A stretch of DNA of 33,926 bases, taken from contig NZ_JABGCH010000040.1 in assembly GCF_019799945.1 (NCBI RefSeq), positions 1 through 33,926 on the forward strand, read 5' to 3'. The notes under the pieces are model-generated. The model did no database searches. It saw nothing but the letters and a program-made list of their open reading frames with translations, and was not told the origin of the DNA. Shown here piece after piece: positions 6,814 to 14,653 of this stretch; position 1 is the first letter of the stretch; each line of letters begins with the position of its first letter. The DNA is from Modestobacter marinus (GTDB lineage: Bacteria > Actinomycetota > Actinomycetes > Mycobacteriales > Geodermatophilaceae). The translations under genes were made by a program, and so were the position numbers.

Positions 6814-8583
6814 ATGACCCGGGACGGCGGAGGGCCGCCTGCGGGCCTGCTGGTGGAGGCCGTGCATGGCATGGCCCGCCCGCTGTTCGTGCTCGACCGG
6901 GACTGGCGCTTCAGCTACGTCAACCCGGCCGGAGCCCGGCTGCTCGGCCGCTCGGTCGACCAGCTGCAGGGCCGGGTCGTCTGGGCCGAGTTCCCGGAGG
7001 CGGTCGGCGGCCCCTTCCAGGCCGCCTACGAGCAGGTCGCGGCGACCAGTGAGCCGGCGTCCTTCGAGGCCTGGTTCGAGCCGCTGGCCGCCTGGTTCCA
7101 GGTCGACGCCTTCCGGACCGAGGCGGGGATCGTCGTCACCTACGACGACGTGACCGGACGCCGGCGCACCGAGCAGGCGCGGTCGGAGGCCATCGCCGCC
7201 CGGGAGGCGGAGGCCGAGCGGGCCGCCCAGGCCGCGCACCGGGCCGAGCTGGCCGGCCGGCACCTGATGCTGCTGGGCGACATCAGCCAGGCGATGACCT
7301 CGACCCTGGACACCGACCGGGCCGCGCAGCGCTTCGCCGAGCTGGTCGTACCGCTGCTCGGCGACTGGTGCCTGGTGACCGTCGTGGAGGCGGGGCGCCG
7401 CCGGGACGTCGGCCGGGCGCACCGGGACCCCGCCCTGGTCGACGCGGTGCACGCCTACGCCGACCTGCGGGTGGAGACCAACCAGACCTCCGCGCCGGTG
7501 CCCACCGCGCTGCGGGAGGGCCGACCGGTGGTCCTGCAGCAGCTCACCGACGCGCAGGTGCGGCGGATGACGACGCCGGCGGCCCGGGCGGCGCTGACCC
7601 CGCTGCGGGTCAGTGCGGCGGCCACGTTCCCGCTGCTCGCCCGCGGGGAGCTCTTCGGCGCGCTCACGCTGGTCAACGCGCCCGAGCGGGGCCCCTTCAC
7701 CGACGCCGAGCTGCGCACCGCGGAGATCGCCTCGCGCCGTGCCGCGCTGGCCCTGGACAACGCGCGACTGGCCACCGCCCAGGGCCGGATCGCCGAGCGG
7801 CTGCAGCGGAGCCTGCTGTCCGCGCCCGTGCAGCCGGACAACCTGCAGCTCGCGGTGCGGTACCGCGCCGCCACGCAGGACGTCGCCATCGGCGGGGACT
7901 GGTACGACGCCTTCCTGCAGCCCGACGGCTCGACGGTGCTCACCATCGGCGACGTCATGGGGCACGACCTCGAGGCCGCGGCCGCGATGGCGCAGCTGAA
8001 GAACCTGATGCGGGCGATCGCCTACGACCGGCAGGAGGAGCCGGCCAGCGTGATGCGCCGGGTCGACCTGGCCGTCGTCGGGCTGGACGTGTCGGCCCTG
8101 GCGACGGTGCTGGTCGCCCGGATCGAGCAGGACGAGGACGACCGGGCGGCGGGGTTGCGCCGGCTGCGCTGGGCCTCCGCGGGTCATCCCATGCCGATGC
8201 TGCTGCAGCCGGACGGCAAGGTCGTCGACCTGGAGGCGCCGGTCGGACCGCCTCTGGGCATCGGCTGGCAGGGCCCCCGAACGGACGGCATCGCGACGAT
8301 CCCGCCGGGCAGCACGCTGCTGCTGTTCACCGACGGGCTGTTCGAGGGCCGGACCGGCGACCTGGACGAGGGGCGCGCGCGGCTCGCGGCCGCCGTCGCC
8401 GACCTGGCGGGGGAGCCGCTGGAGCGGCTGTGCGACGGGCTGCTGGCCGCGCAGCTCGTCGACGGCGCCGAGGACGACGTCGCCCTGCTAGCGGTGCGGG
8501 CCCACCCGGGGGACGCGCCGAGGCCCACCGATGCGGGTCCCCGGTCGGTGCCCGCGGGCCGGCCCTGGCCGGAGGGCGCCTGA
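6814..8583 (+). CDS. PAS-GAF-PP2C (SpoIIE/RsbU type) phosphatase
   Basis: A 589-aa cytoplasmic sensor phosphatase. Residues about 12-118 are a PAS domain (FVLDRDWRFSYVNPA), 120-150 an Ala/Glu-rich coiled coil, 155-305 a GAF domain, and 325-560 a PPM/SpoIIE phosphatase with metal-binding motifs GGDWYDAF (from 360), GDVMGHD (about 379), FTDGL (about 505) and DDVALL (from 553). Such proteins dephosphorylate STAS anti-anti-sigma factors in partner switching. The PAS and GAF inputs suggest sensing of redox, light or small molecules. I prefer ATG 6814; ATG 6796 is also in frame but no better supported. The gene abuts the convergent hydrolase without a gap. A plausible substrate, the STAS protein at 12843, is encoded 4 kb downstream. 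Confidence 0.85.
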   Translation: MTRDGGGPPAGLLVEAVHGMARPLFVLDRDWRFSYVNPAGARLLGRSVDQLQGRVVWAEFPEAVGGPFQAAYEQVAATSEPASFEAWFEPLAAWFQVDAFRTEAGIVVTYDDVTGRRRTEQARSEAIAAREAEAERAAQAAHRAELAGRHLMLLGDISQAMTSTLDTDRAAQRFAELVVPLLGDWCLVTVVEAGRRRDVGRAHRDPALVDAVHAYADLRVETNQTSAPVPTALREGRPVVLQQLTDAQVRRMTTPAARAALTPLRVSAAATFPLLARGELFGALTLVNAPERGPFTDAELRTAEIASRRAALALDNARLATAQGRIAERLQRSLLSAPVQPDNLQLAVRYRAATQDVAIGGDWYDAFLQPDGSTVLTIGDVMGHDLEAAAAMAQLKNLMRAIAYDRQEEPASVMRRVDLAVVGLDVSALATVLVARIEQDEDDRAAGLRRLRWASAGHPMPMLLQPDGKVVDLEAPVGPPLGIGWQGPRTDGIATIPPGSTLLLFTDGLFEGRTGDLDEGRARLAAAVADLAGEPLERLCDGLLAAQLVDGAEDDVALLAVRAHPGDAPRPTDAGPRSVPAGRPWPEGA

Positions 8584-9531
8584 TCAGCGACCGCGCTCGG
8601 CGGCGGCCCGGACCGCCGCGCTGATCGCGGCGACCCCCTGCGGAGCCCACAGGATGGAGTCGTGGTCGGTGTCGGGCACCTCGCGGGCGGTGACGTGCGC
8701 ATCGGCCAGGCCCATCCCGGCCAGCCGGACCTCGTCGTAGAGGCCGGGCGGCTCGGCCTGCGTGCCGCGGGTCGCCCACAGCAGCGTCGCGGGGACCGGC
8801 AGGTCGGTGGTGGCCTCCAGCACGGCCTCGTTGCGGAGCAGGTCGGCGCCGTCCACCCGGACCGCCTCGCGCACCACCGAGCTGCGCAGCTCGGGTGCCG
8901 TGCCGGCCAGGTCGCGGGCCAGGTGGGCGGCGACGGTCGGCTCGTCGACCCACGGACCGACGGTCGGGTGCGCGGCCCAGAAGTCCCGGACAGCGGTGAG
9001 GTCGGGGAAGGTGCGGTCCAGCCGGTCGAGGGTGGCGCCGAGCAGGGCGGCGAGCAGGGCGTCGGTGTCGGCTCCCACGGGGACGGCGAACGGCAGCCCC
9101 CCGTCGACCAGCACCAGCCCGTGCACGAGGTCCCGGGCGAGTCCGCTGGCCGCGAGAGCCGCGACGAAACCGCCCATCGAGTGGCCGACGAGCACGGTCG
9201 AGTCGGCCCCGGCCTCGGCGTCGGCCCCGAACTGCTCGAGCAGCGCCGTGACGTCGGCCGCGTGCGCGGAGAAGCCGTAGGGACCGGGCAGCCCGGCGCT
9301 CTGTGCCCGCCCGCGCAGGTCCGGGGCCACCACGTCGCACTCGCCGGCCAGGGCGTCGGCCACCCGGGCCCACACCATGGCGTTGCCGGTGATGCCGTGC
9401 AGCAGGACGACCAGGGGCGCGGCGGGGGCGTCGGCGGCCCAGTGCAGCGCGGCCAGCTCACCGCCGCGGACCGGGACCCGAACCTCCTCGGGCGGTCGGG
9501 TGGCGTTGCTCGTCGCGTCGGGCGTGATCAC
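8584..9531 (-). CDS. Alpha/beta-hydrolase
   Basis: A 315-aa cytoplasmic hydrolase of the alpha/beta fold. The oxyanion-hole motif is HGITGN (45-50), the nucleophile elbow GHSMGG has S118, and the catalytic histidine is probably in DTDHDSIL near residue 294. The cap region (about 145-230) is rich in Ala, Asp and Leu. No signal peptide. Substrate cannot be predicted; esterase, lipase or epoxide-hydrolase-like activities are all possible. The GTG start at 9531 has GAGAGGG upstream. It is convergent with the PAS-GAF phosphatase and divergent from the GAF-PP2C operon. A parS-like site lies 29 bp beyond its start. Confidence 0.85.
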   Translation of the reverse strand: MITPDATSNATRPPEEVRVPVRGGELAALHWAADAPAAPLVVLLHGITGNAMVWARVADALAGECDVVAPDLRGRAQSAGLPGPYGFSAHAADVTALLEQFGADAEAGADSTVLVGHSMGGFVAALAASGLARDLVHGLVLVDGGLPFAVPVGADTDALLAALLGATLDRLDRTFPDLTAVRDFWAAHPTVGPWVDEPTVAAHLARDLAGTAPELRSSVVREAVRVDGADLLRNEAVLEATTDLPVPATLLWATRGTQAEPPGLYDEVRLAGMGLADAHVTAREVPDTDHDSILWAPQGVAAISAAVRAAAERGR

Positions 9532-9559
9532 GCCGTCACCCTCTCCCGCGGCCGGGCCG

Positions 9560-9573
9560 GTTGCACGTGGAAC
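9560..9573 (+). promoter_or_regulatory. parS-like site 1 (GTTGCACGTGGAAC)
   Basis: 12 of 14 positions match the chromosomal ParB-binding core GTTTCACGTGAAAC. It lies in the divergent gap between the hydrolase and the GAF-PP2C gene. The same 14-mer recurs at 19575 and, on the other strand, 31816. Confidence 0.55.
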
Positions 9574-9655
9574 ACGGTCTCAACCTCCGGAGCGGGCGTG
9601 CCGATGTAGGTGGTGCACGGCCGAGTCCACGGCCGTACGACGCGAGGAGGAGCAC

Positions 9656-10861
9656 GTGGCCGGCCAGGCAGCGCTCGAGACGGCACCGGACCCGGTGCTC
9701 GCCGAGCACGAGCGGCTGCTCGACCTGGCGGCACTCGACGTCCTCGGTCGCGGTCCGGAGGAGCGGTTCGACCGGATCACCCGGATGGCCCAGCAGCTGT
9801 TCGGGGTGTCCGCGGCGGCGGTCACGCTGGTCACCGACGCCGCGCAGGTCCACAAGTCCCAGTCCGGCCCGCTGCCGCTGGCCGACGGCGCGCGTGAGCA
9901 CGCCTTCTGCGACGTCACCATCCGTCGTCCGGAGCTCCTCGTCGTCGAGGACGCGACGCAGGACGAGAGGTTCGCGGGCAACCCATCGGTCACCGGCGCC
10001 CCTGGCATCCGCTTCTACGCCGGCCATCCGGTGCAGGGCCCTGGCGGCCACCGGGTGGGCGCACTCTGCCTCGTGGACGAGCGCCCGCGGCACTTCGGCG
10101 CCGAGGAGCGGGCGCTCCTCGCCGAGCTGGCCGGCTGGGTGCAGCGGGAGCTCGACCGCAGCACAGAGCTCGAGAGCGCCGCGCGGGTGCAGGCGGCGCT
10201 GCTCCCGCTGGGCACGCCGGACATCGCGGGCTACGAGGTCGCCGGCATGTGCCTCCCGTCGGGGAGCGTCGGCGGGGACTTCTTCGACTGGCACCCCGCG
10301 CCGGACGGTCAGCTCGTCCTGACCCTGGCCGACGTCATGGGCAAGGGACTGCCGGCCGCGATCGTCACGGCGATGGTCCGGGCCGTCATGCGCTCGACCG
10401 CCCGCGACGCCGGCCCGGCCGAGGCCGTCCGCGAGGCGGCCGCCACCTTGCACGAGGACCTGGAGCGGACCGGCCGGCTGGTGACGATGTGCCACGCCAA
10501 GCTCGACGCCGTGGGCCACCGGGTCCGCTTCGCCGACGCGGGCCACGGCCTGATGCTGCTGGTCCGGGCGGACGGCTCGTTCGCGCGTCCGGCGGGCGGC
10601 GGGCTGCCGTTGGGCGTGCTGGCCGGCGAGGAGTGGCCCGAGGGGGTCGTCGACCTGGCGCCCGGCGACACGGTGGTCGCCTTCAGCGACGGTCTGCTGG
10701 ACCTGTTCGACGGGACGACGGACTCCCTGCCGCAGATCGCCGCGGCGGTGTGGGACTGCGTGGACGCCGCGCACGTGGTGGACCGCTTCACCGTGCTCGC
10801 CCGACGGGTGGGCATCCGCACGGACGACGTCACCCTGGTGGCCATCCGGCGGACGCCGTGA
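9656..10861 (+). CDS. GAF-PP2C (SpoIIE/RsbU type) phosphatase
   Basis: A 401-aa soluble protein with a GAF domain (about 20-165) and a PPM/SpoIIE phosphatase domain (185-400). Metal-binding motifs are GGDFFDW (from 206), ADVMGKGLPAAI (about 225-236), FSDGLLDLF (about 344) and DDVTLVAI (about 390). The GAF domain carries ERFDRITRMAQQLF, a pattern common in GAF domains of phosphatases and diguanylate cyclases. The GTG at 9656 has GAGGAGG eight bases upstream. It leads a four-gene overlapping operon and overlaps the glycosyltransferase by 4 bp. With a STAS protein and an HATPase kinase downstream, it is the expected phosphatase arm of a partner-switching loop. Confidence 0.85.
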   Translation: MAGQAALETAPDPVLAEHERLLDLAALDVLGRGPEERFDRITRMAQQLFGVSAAAVTLVTDAAQVHKSQSGPLPLADGAREHAFCDVTIRRPELLVVEDATQDERFAGNPSVTGAPGIRFYAGHPVQGPGGHRVGALCLVDERPRHFGAEERALLAELAGWVQRELDRSTELESAARVQAALLPLGTPDIAGYEVAGMCLPSGSVGGDFFDWHPAPDGQLVLTLADVMGKGLPAAIVTAMVRAVMRSTARDAGPAEAVREAAATLHEDLERTGRLVTMCHAKLDAVGHRVRFADAGHGLMLLVRADGSFARPAGGGLPLGVLAGEEWPEGVVDLAPGDTVVAFSDGLLDLFDGTTDSLPQIAAAVWDCVDAAHVVDRFTVLARRVGIRTDDVTLVAIRRTP

Positions 10862-12846
10862 GCGGCCGTCACCAGGCGCTGCTGCAGGTCGGGGACACGC
10901 GCCGCTGGGGGATCCGGGCGCTGGTCGTCCTCACCCTGGTCACCGGGGCCGACTACCTGGTGTGGCGGTGGCTGGACTCGATCAACTGGGCCCAGTGGTG
11001 GCTGGCGGTGCCGCTGGTGCTCGCCGAGACCTACAGCCTGCTCGACGCCTTCCTCTTCGGTGCGACCGTCTGGCGCATCCGGCAGCGGGCCGAGCCGCCG
11101 CCCCCGCCACCGGACGCGACCGTGGACGTCTTCGTCACCACCTACGACGAGCCGGTCGACCTGGTCATGGTCACCGCCCGGGCCGCGCGGGACATCCGGT
11201 ACCCGCACCGCACCTGGGTGCTGGACGACGGGGCGCGCCCCGAGGTGCAGGACGCGGCCCTCACCGCCGGCGTGGGCTACCTGACCCGCAGCGCCGACTG
11301 GGCGGGGATGCCCCGGCACGCCAAGGCCGGCAACCTGAACAACGCGCTGCTGGCGACCGACGGCGAGTTCCTGCTCGTGCTCGACGCCGACCAGGTGCCG
11401 CACCCGACGATCCTGGACCGCACGCTCGGCTGGTTCGACGACCCGCGGGTGGCCCTCGTCCAGACGCCGCAGTGGTTCGCGAACGTGGACGACGACGACG
11501 TGCTGGGCAGCCAGGCGCCACTGTTCTACGGCCCGATCCAGCAGGGCAAGGACGGCTGGGACGCGGCCTACTTCTGCGGCTCGAACGCCGTCCTGCGCCG
11601 TGAGGCGCTCATGCAGCTCGGCGTGGCCGGGTACGTGCGGGCCGTCGAACGGTCGATCCGGGACGCGCTCCGCACGGCCGGGCGGGTGATCGCTCGGGCG
11701 CGGACCGAGGCCCGGGCCGCCGGTCCCGCCGTCCATGCCGCCCTGGGCGAGGTCGCCGGGGCCGTCCGCCGGGCCCGCGTCGAGGTCGCGGCCGGCGAGC
11801 CGGTCTCCGAGGTCACCTACCGGTTCCAGCAGCGGGTCGACGCGGCCGGCCGGGGCGTCGTCACCGACGACCTCGCGCGGATGGAGGCCGACCTGGCCGA
11901 GATCGCGGGGATGACGGGCCGGTCGGGCGCCGCCGTCCTGACGGCCGAGCTGGACGGTGCCGTGCTGACCCGGCTCGCCCAGCGGGACTGGTCGCCGATC
12001 GCCGCGCTGGAGTCGGTGAAGGCCTTGGTCTGCTCCGTCGACGTCGACCTGGCCGGGGAGGCGCAGCCGGTGATGCCGCTCGCGACGAACTCGGTGACCG
12101 AGGACATGGCGACGTCGATGCGGCTGCACGCGATGGGCTGGCGGACGGTCTACCACCACGAGGTGCTGGCCCGCGGGCTGGCGCCGCAGGACCTCGCCGC
12201 GATGCTGGCGCAGCGGCTGCGCTGGTCGCAGGGGACGCTGCAGCTGGCCCTGCGGCAGAACCCGCTGGTCCAGCGGGGGCTCAGCGTCGGGCAGCGGCTG
12301 ATGTACCTGGCCACGATGTGGAGCTACCTCGCCGGCTTCGCGGCGCTGGTGTACATCGCGGCCCCGATCGCCTACCTGTGCTTCGGGGTGCGCCCCGTGA
12401 ACGCCGACGGCGACGCGTTCCTGCTGCACCTGGTGCCCTTCCTGCTCACCACCCTGCTGCTCTTCCGCGTGGTCGGCCACGGGATGCGGACGTGGCGCGG
12501 GCAGCAGTACAGCCTGGCGCTGTTCCCGGTGTGGATCCGCGCCTGCACGACCGCAGCGGCCAACGTGCTGTTCCACCGGGACCTCGGCTTCGTCGTGACG
12601 CCGAAGACCCCGACGGCGACCCCGCGGCCTGCCTGGCGGCTGGTCCGTGTCCAGCTGGTCACCATGGGGCTGCTGGTCGCGGCCGCGGTGGTCGGGCTGG
12701 TGCGGCTGCACCTCGGCATCGCGCCGAGTGCGTACGGGACCTGGGTCAACCTCGCGTGGGTGGCCTACGACCTGCTGGTCCTGAGCGTCGTCGTCCCGGC
12801 GGCGCGCCACCTGGGGCTGGCCACCGACGAGAGGACGACGGCATGA
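10858..12846 (+). CDS. Cellulose-synthase-like family 2 glycosyltransferase with a ~150-aa insertion
   Basis: A 662-aa membrane glycosyltransferase, likely polymerising a beta-linked polysaccharide from a UDP-sugar at the inner face of the membrane. Two N-terminal membrane helices (about 20-70) precede the GT-A core: VTTYDEP (93-99), DDG (123-125), DAD (176-178), FCGSNAVLRREAL (239-251), TED (414-416) and QRLRW (452-456). Several membrane helices follow (about 470-640). In BcsA-like enzymes FCGS and TED are about 20-35 residues apart; here they are about 170 apart. The extra part (about 256-408) is Ala/Arg/Glu-rich, predicted helical, in frame and with normal codon use. No C-terminal PilZ domain is visible, so c-di-GMP control as in BcsA is unlikely. 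It overlaps both neighbours by 4 bp inside a partner-switching operon. Confidence 0.85.
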   Translation: MSGRHQALLQVGDTRRWGIRALVVLTLVTGADYLVWRWLDSINWAQWWLAVPLVLAETYSLLDAFLFGATVWRIRQRAEPPPPPPDATVDVFVTTYDEPVDLVMVTARAARDIRYPHRTWVLDDGARPEVQDAALTAGVGYLTRSADWAGMPRHAKAGNLNNALLATDGEFLLVLDADQVPHPTILDRTLGWFDDPRVALVQTPQWFANVDDDDVLGSQAPLFYGPIQQGKDGWDAAYFCGSNAVLRREALMQLGVAGYVRAVERSIRDALRTAGRVIARARTEARAAGPAVHAALGEVAGAVRRARVEVAAGEPVSEVTYRFQQRVDAAGRGVVTDDLARMEADLAEIAGMTGRSGAAVLTAELDGAVLTRLAQRDWSPIAALESVKALVCSVDVDLAGEAQPVMPLATNSVTEDMATSMRLHAMGWRTVYHHEVLARGLAPQDLAAMLAQRLRWSQGTLQLALRQNPLVQRGLSVGQRLMYLATMWSYLAGFAALVYIAAPIAYLCFGVRPVNADGDAFLLHLVPFLLTTLLLFRVVGHGMRTWRGQQYSLALFPVWIRACTTAAANVLFHRDLGFVVTPKTPTATPRPAWRLVRVQLVTMGLLVAAAVVGLVRLHLGIAPSAYGTWVNLAWVAYDLLVLSVVVPAARHLGLATDERTTA

Positions 12847-13175
12847 TCGAGCTCGACACCCACCCCACGGGCGCGGCGGTGGTGCGCGTGGACGGCCGGC
12901 TGACCATGGTCGACGCCCCCGCGTTCCGCTCCGCCGTCGCCGAGGCCGTCGGAGAGGCGGCGACCACGGTGGTCGTCGACCTCTCGGCCTGCGCGTTCAT
13001 GGACTCCTCCGGACTGGGCGCGGTCATCGCCGGGCTGAAGGCCGCCCGCCAGGCCGGCGGCGACCTGCGGATCGCCGCGCCCAGCACCCAGGTGCTCACC
13101 GTCCTGCAGCTGACCAACCTGGAGCGGGTGCTCCGACCCTTCGGCAGCGTCGCCGAGGCACTCCGTGCCGGCTGA
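12843..13175 (+). CDS. STAS-domain anti-sigma factor antagonist (SpoIIAA/RsbV type)
   Basis: A 110-aa single STAS domain. The phosphorylation loop FMDSSGLGAV puts the acceptor serine at S55 or S56 after D54. In the family, the unphosphorylated form binds the HATPase kinase and frees its partner, and a PP2C phosphatase reactivates it. All three parts are encoded here: phosphatase at 9656, kinase at 13165. The ATG overlaps the glycosyltransferase stop (ATGA). No sigma factor gene of the SigB/SigF type is in the window, so the target may be a sigma factor elsewhere or the glycosyltransferase itself (inference). Confidence 0.9.
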   Translation: MIELDTHPTGAAVVRVDGRLTMVDAPAFRSAVAEAVGEAATTVVVDLSACAFMDSSGLGAVIAGLKAARQAGGDLRIAAPSTQVLTVLQLTNLERVLRPFGSVAEALRAG

Positions 13176-13572
13176 GCTGTCCCTGCGTGCGCCGGGGGTG
13201 CCCGCGTCGCTGGACGACGTGCACGCGCTGCTGAGCCGTGCCTGGGACCGGCACCCGGACGTCGGGGACGACGACCGCATGCGCTTCGAGATCGCGGTGG
13301 TGGAGATCGCCGGCAACGTCGTGGAGCACGCGGGCGACCCGCACCCGGTGGACTTCGAGCTCGCCGTCCGCGTCGAGGACGACCGGCTGGAGGCCCGGTT
13401 CCAGGACCCGGGGAGGCGCGTGGACGTCGACTTCAGCACGGCGGACATGCCGGACGCGCTGGCCGAGACCGGGCGGGGGGTGGCACTGGCCCTGGCCACC
13501 GCCGACGAGCTGACCTACCGGCGCGTCGGCGCGGTCAACCACTGGCTGGTGCTGCGCCGCCGGCGGCCCTGA
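13165..13572 (+). CDS. RsbW/SpoIIAB-like ATP-binding kinase (anti-sigma type)
   Basis: A 135-aa HATPase_c protein. The N box holds E47 and N51 (VVEIAGNVVEH), the G1 motif is DPG (81-83) and the G2 motif GRG (103-105). Family members phosphorylate the STAS antagonist and bind a sigma factor or another client. The GTG at 13165 lies 11 bp inside the STAS gene, giving tight coupling and probably 1:1 synthesis. The last gene of the operon; it faces the GH26-like gene with a 21-bp gap and no clear terminator. Confidence 0.85.
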   Translation: MPAELSLRAPGVPASLDDVHALLSRAWDRHPDVGDDDRMRFEIAVVEIAGNVVEHAGDPHPVDFELAVRVEDDRLEARFQDPGRRVDVDFSTADMPDALAETGRGVALALATADELTYRRVGAVNHWLVLRRRRP

Positions 13573-13593
13573 CTCGGCCGGCCCGCCGTCGGG

Positions 13594-14571
13594 TCAGCCG
13601 GAGCAGTCGGGCAGGTCGCCGGCCCAACGGGCCCACGCCGGGTCGTCGGTGAGCCCGCCGTCCCGCAGCTCGGTCGAGCCCACCGCCCGCCAGTCGACCT
13701 CGGCGCCGACCTCGGGCTCCTGCTTGGACCACTCGAACCAGTTCACCATCGCCAGCCGGGGCAGCAGGGCGGGCAGCCGGGGGTCACTCACCTGCTGCCA
13801 CCAGGCCCGCTTGACGGCGAGCTCGCCGGCCCCGCCGGCGCCGCGGGCGGAGAAGGCGGCCGTCTCGGGGACGGCGACCGGCTTGCCGTGCTGCACGCCG
13901 TACACCTCGTGGAACTCCGGCAGGCCGCGGTCGTCCCCGCCGAGCCCCACGTACTCGCCGGTCAGCTGGGCCACGAACTTGCTGGGCTCGGGCACCTCGT
14001 TCTCGCCCCAGGGCCAGGCGTCGCCCCAGTGGTACAGCGTCATGCCCGCCCAGTCGACGGCGTCGTCGCCGGGCCAGCACGGCGCGTAGGGGTCGTCGGC
14101 GATGGTGACGACCCCGTCGCCGTCGGTGTCCAGGACCACGGCGTCCCCGGTCCCGGGGACGGCGGCGAACCGGCCGCCGGTGAACGGGTAGCCGCCGCCG
14201 TAGTCGGGGGCCCACATCATGAGAGACCCGGGTGCGCCGGCATGGATCGCCGCGGCGACCCGGCGGAACGCCGCGACGTAGGCGGCCGGCTGCTGGCCCC
14301 AGGCGTACCAGGAGCCGTTCATCTCGTGGGCGAACCGGACGACGACCGGCACGCCGCCGCGGTTGTAGCCGACCAGCCGCGCGGCGAGCTCCGCCGCGGC
14401 CTCGTCGGTGACGGTAGCCAGCCCGCCGGTGGGCTCGAGTGTCAGCAGCAGCGACCCGCCGCCGTCCCGGACCTGGCTCTCCGCCGGGGTGGCGCAGCCC
14501 GCTGCCGCCACCAGGGTCAGGAGTGCGGCCACCAGCGCCAGGGACGCGTCGGTCCGTCTCGTCGTCCGCAC
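13594..14571 (-). CDS. GH26-like glycoside hydrolase lipoprotein
   Basis: A 325-aa exported lipoprotein: basic N-terminus, hydrophobic segment (about 9-24) and lipobox-like AAGC with Cys26. The catalytic region shows RFAHEMNG (79-86, acid/base E83), WAPDYGGG, DWAGMTLYHWG and VPETAAF (probable nucleophile Glu), as in family 26 beta-mannanase-like enzymes. A DTDGDGVVTIADD loop resembles an EF-hand/dockerin calcium site. The segment between lipobox and LTLEPTGG is very short, so the first strand and helix of the barrel seem to be missing; activity is uncertain. I chose GTG 14571 to give a proper signal peptide. It sits convergent to the glycosyltransferase operon, so it may trim the polymer made there (inference), and divergent from the LysR gene. 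Confidence 0.75.
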   Translation of the reverse strand: MRTTRRTDASLALVAALLTLVAAAGCATPAESQVRDGGGSLLLTLEPTGGLATVTDEAAAELAARLVGYNRGGVPVVVRFAHEMNGSWYAWGQQPAAYVAAFRRVAAAIHAGAPGSLMMWAPDYGGGYPFTGGRFAAVPGTGDAVVLDTDGDGVVTIADDPYAPCWPGDDAVDWAGMTLYHWGDAWPWGENEVPEPSKFVAQLTGEYVGLGGDDRGLPEFHEVYGVQHGKPVAVPETAAFSARGAGGAGELAVKRAWWQQVSDPRLPALLPRLAMVNWFEWSKQEPEVGAEVDWRAVGSTELRDGGLTDDPAWARWAGDLPDCSG

Positions 14572-14616
14572 GATCCCACGATCGGCCGGTCCGGGCGGGT
14601 GTCCAGCCGACGTCGG

Positions 14617-14622
14617 TACCCT
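14617..14622 (+). promoter_or_regulatory. Putative -10 for the LysR gene
   Basis: TACCCT fits TAnnnT and lies 31 nt before GTG 14654, leaving room for the GAGGAGGAG ribosome binding site. No convincing -35 is seen. Confidence 0.35.
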
Positions 14623-14653
14623 GCCGCAGTCCACCGGACCGAGGAGGAGCGCC

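Noticed and set aside
5296-8187. Very long open frame on the minus strand antisense to dctA and the PAS-GAF phosphatase
   Set aside because: Composition shadow of high-GC coding DNA: low-complexity Arg/Gly/Gln/Asp-rich translation with no domain, while the plus-strand genes have clear motifs.
11623-12085. Frameshift or misassembly as explanation for the extra part of the glycosyltransferase
   Set aside because: The stretch is in frame at both ends, has the same codon bias as the rest and contains no stop; the downstream motifs follow normally.
10309-12810. Long minus-strand open frame antisense to the glycosyltransferase
   Set aside because: Same shadow effect; its translation is rich in His, Gln, Arg and Gly and resembles no protein.
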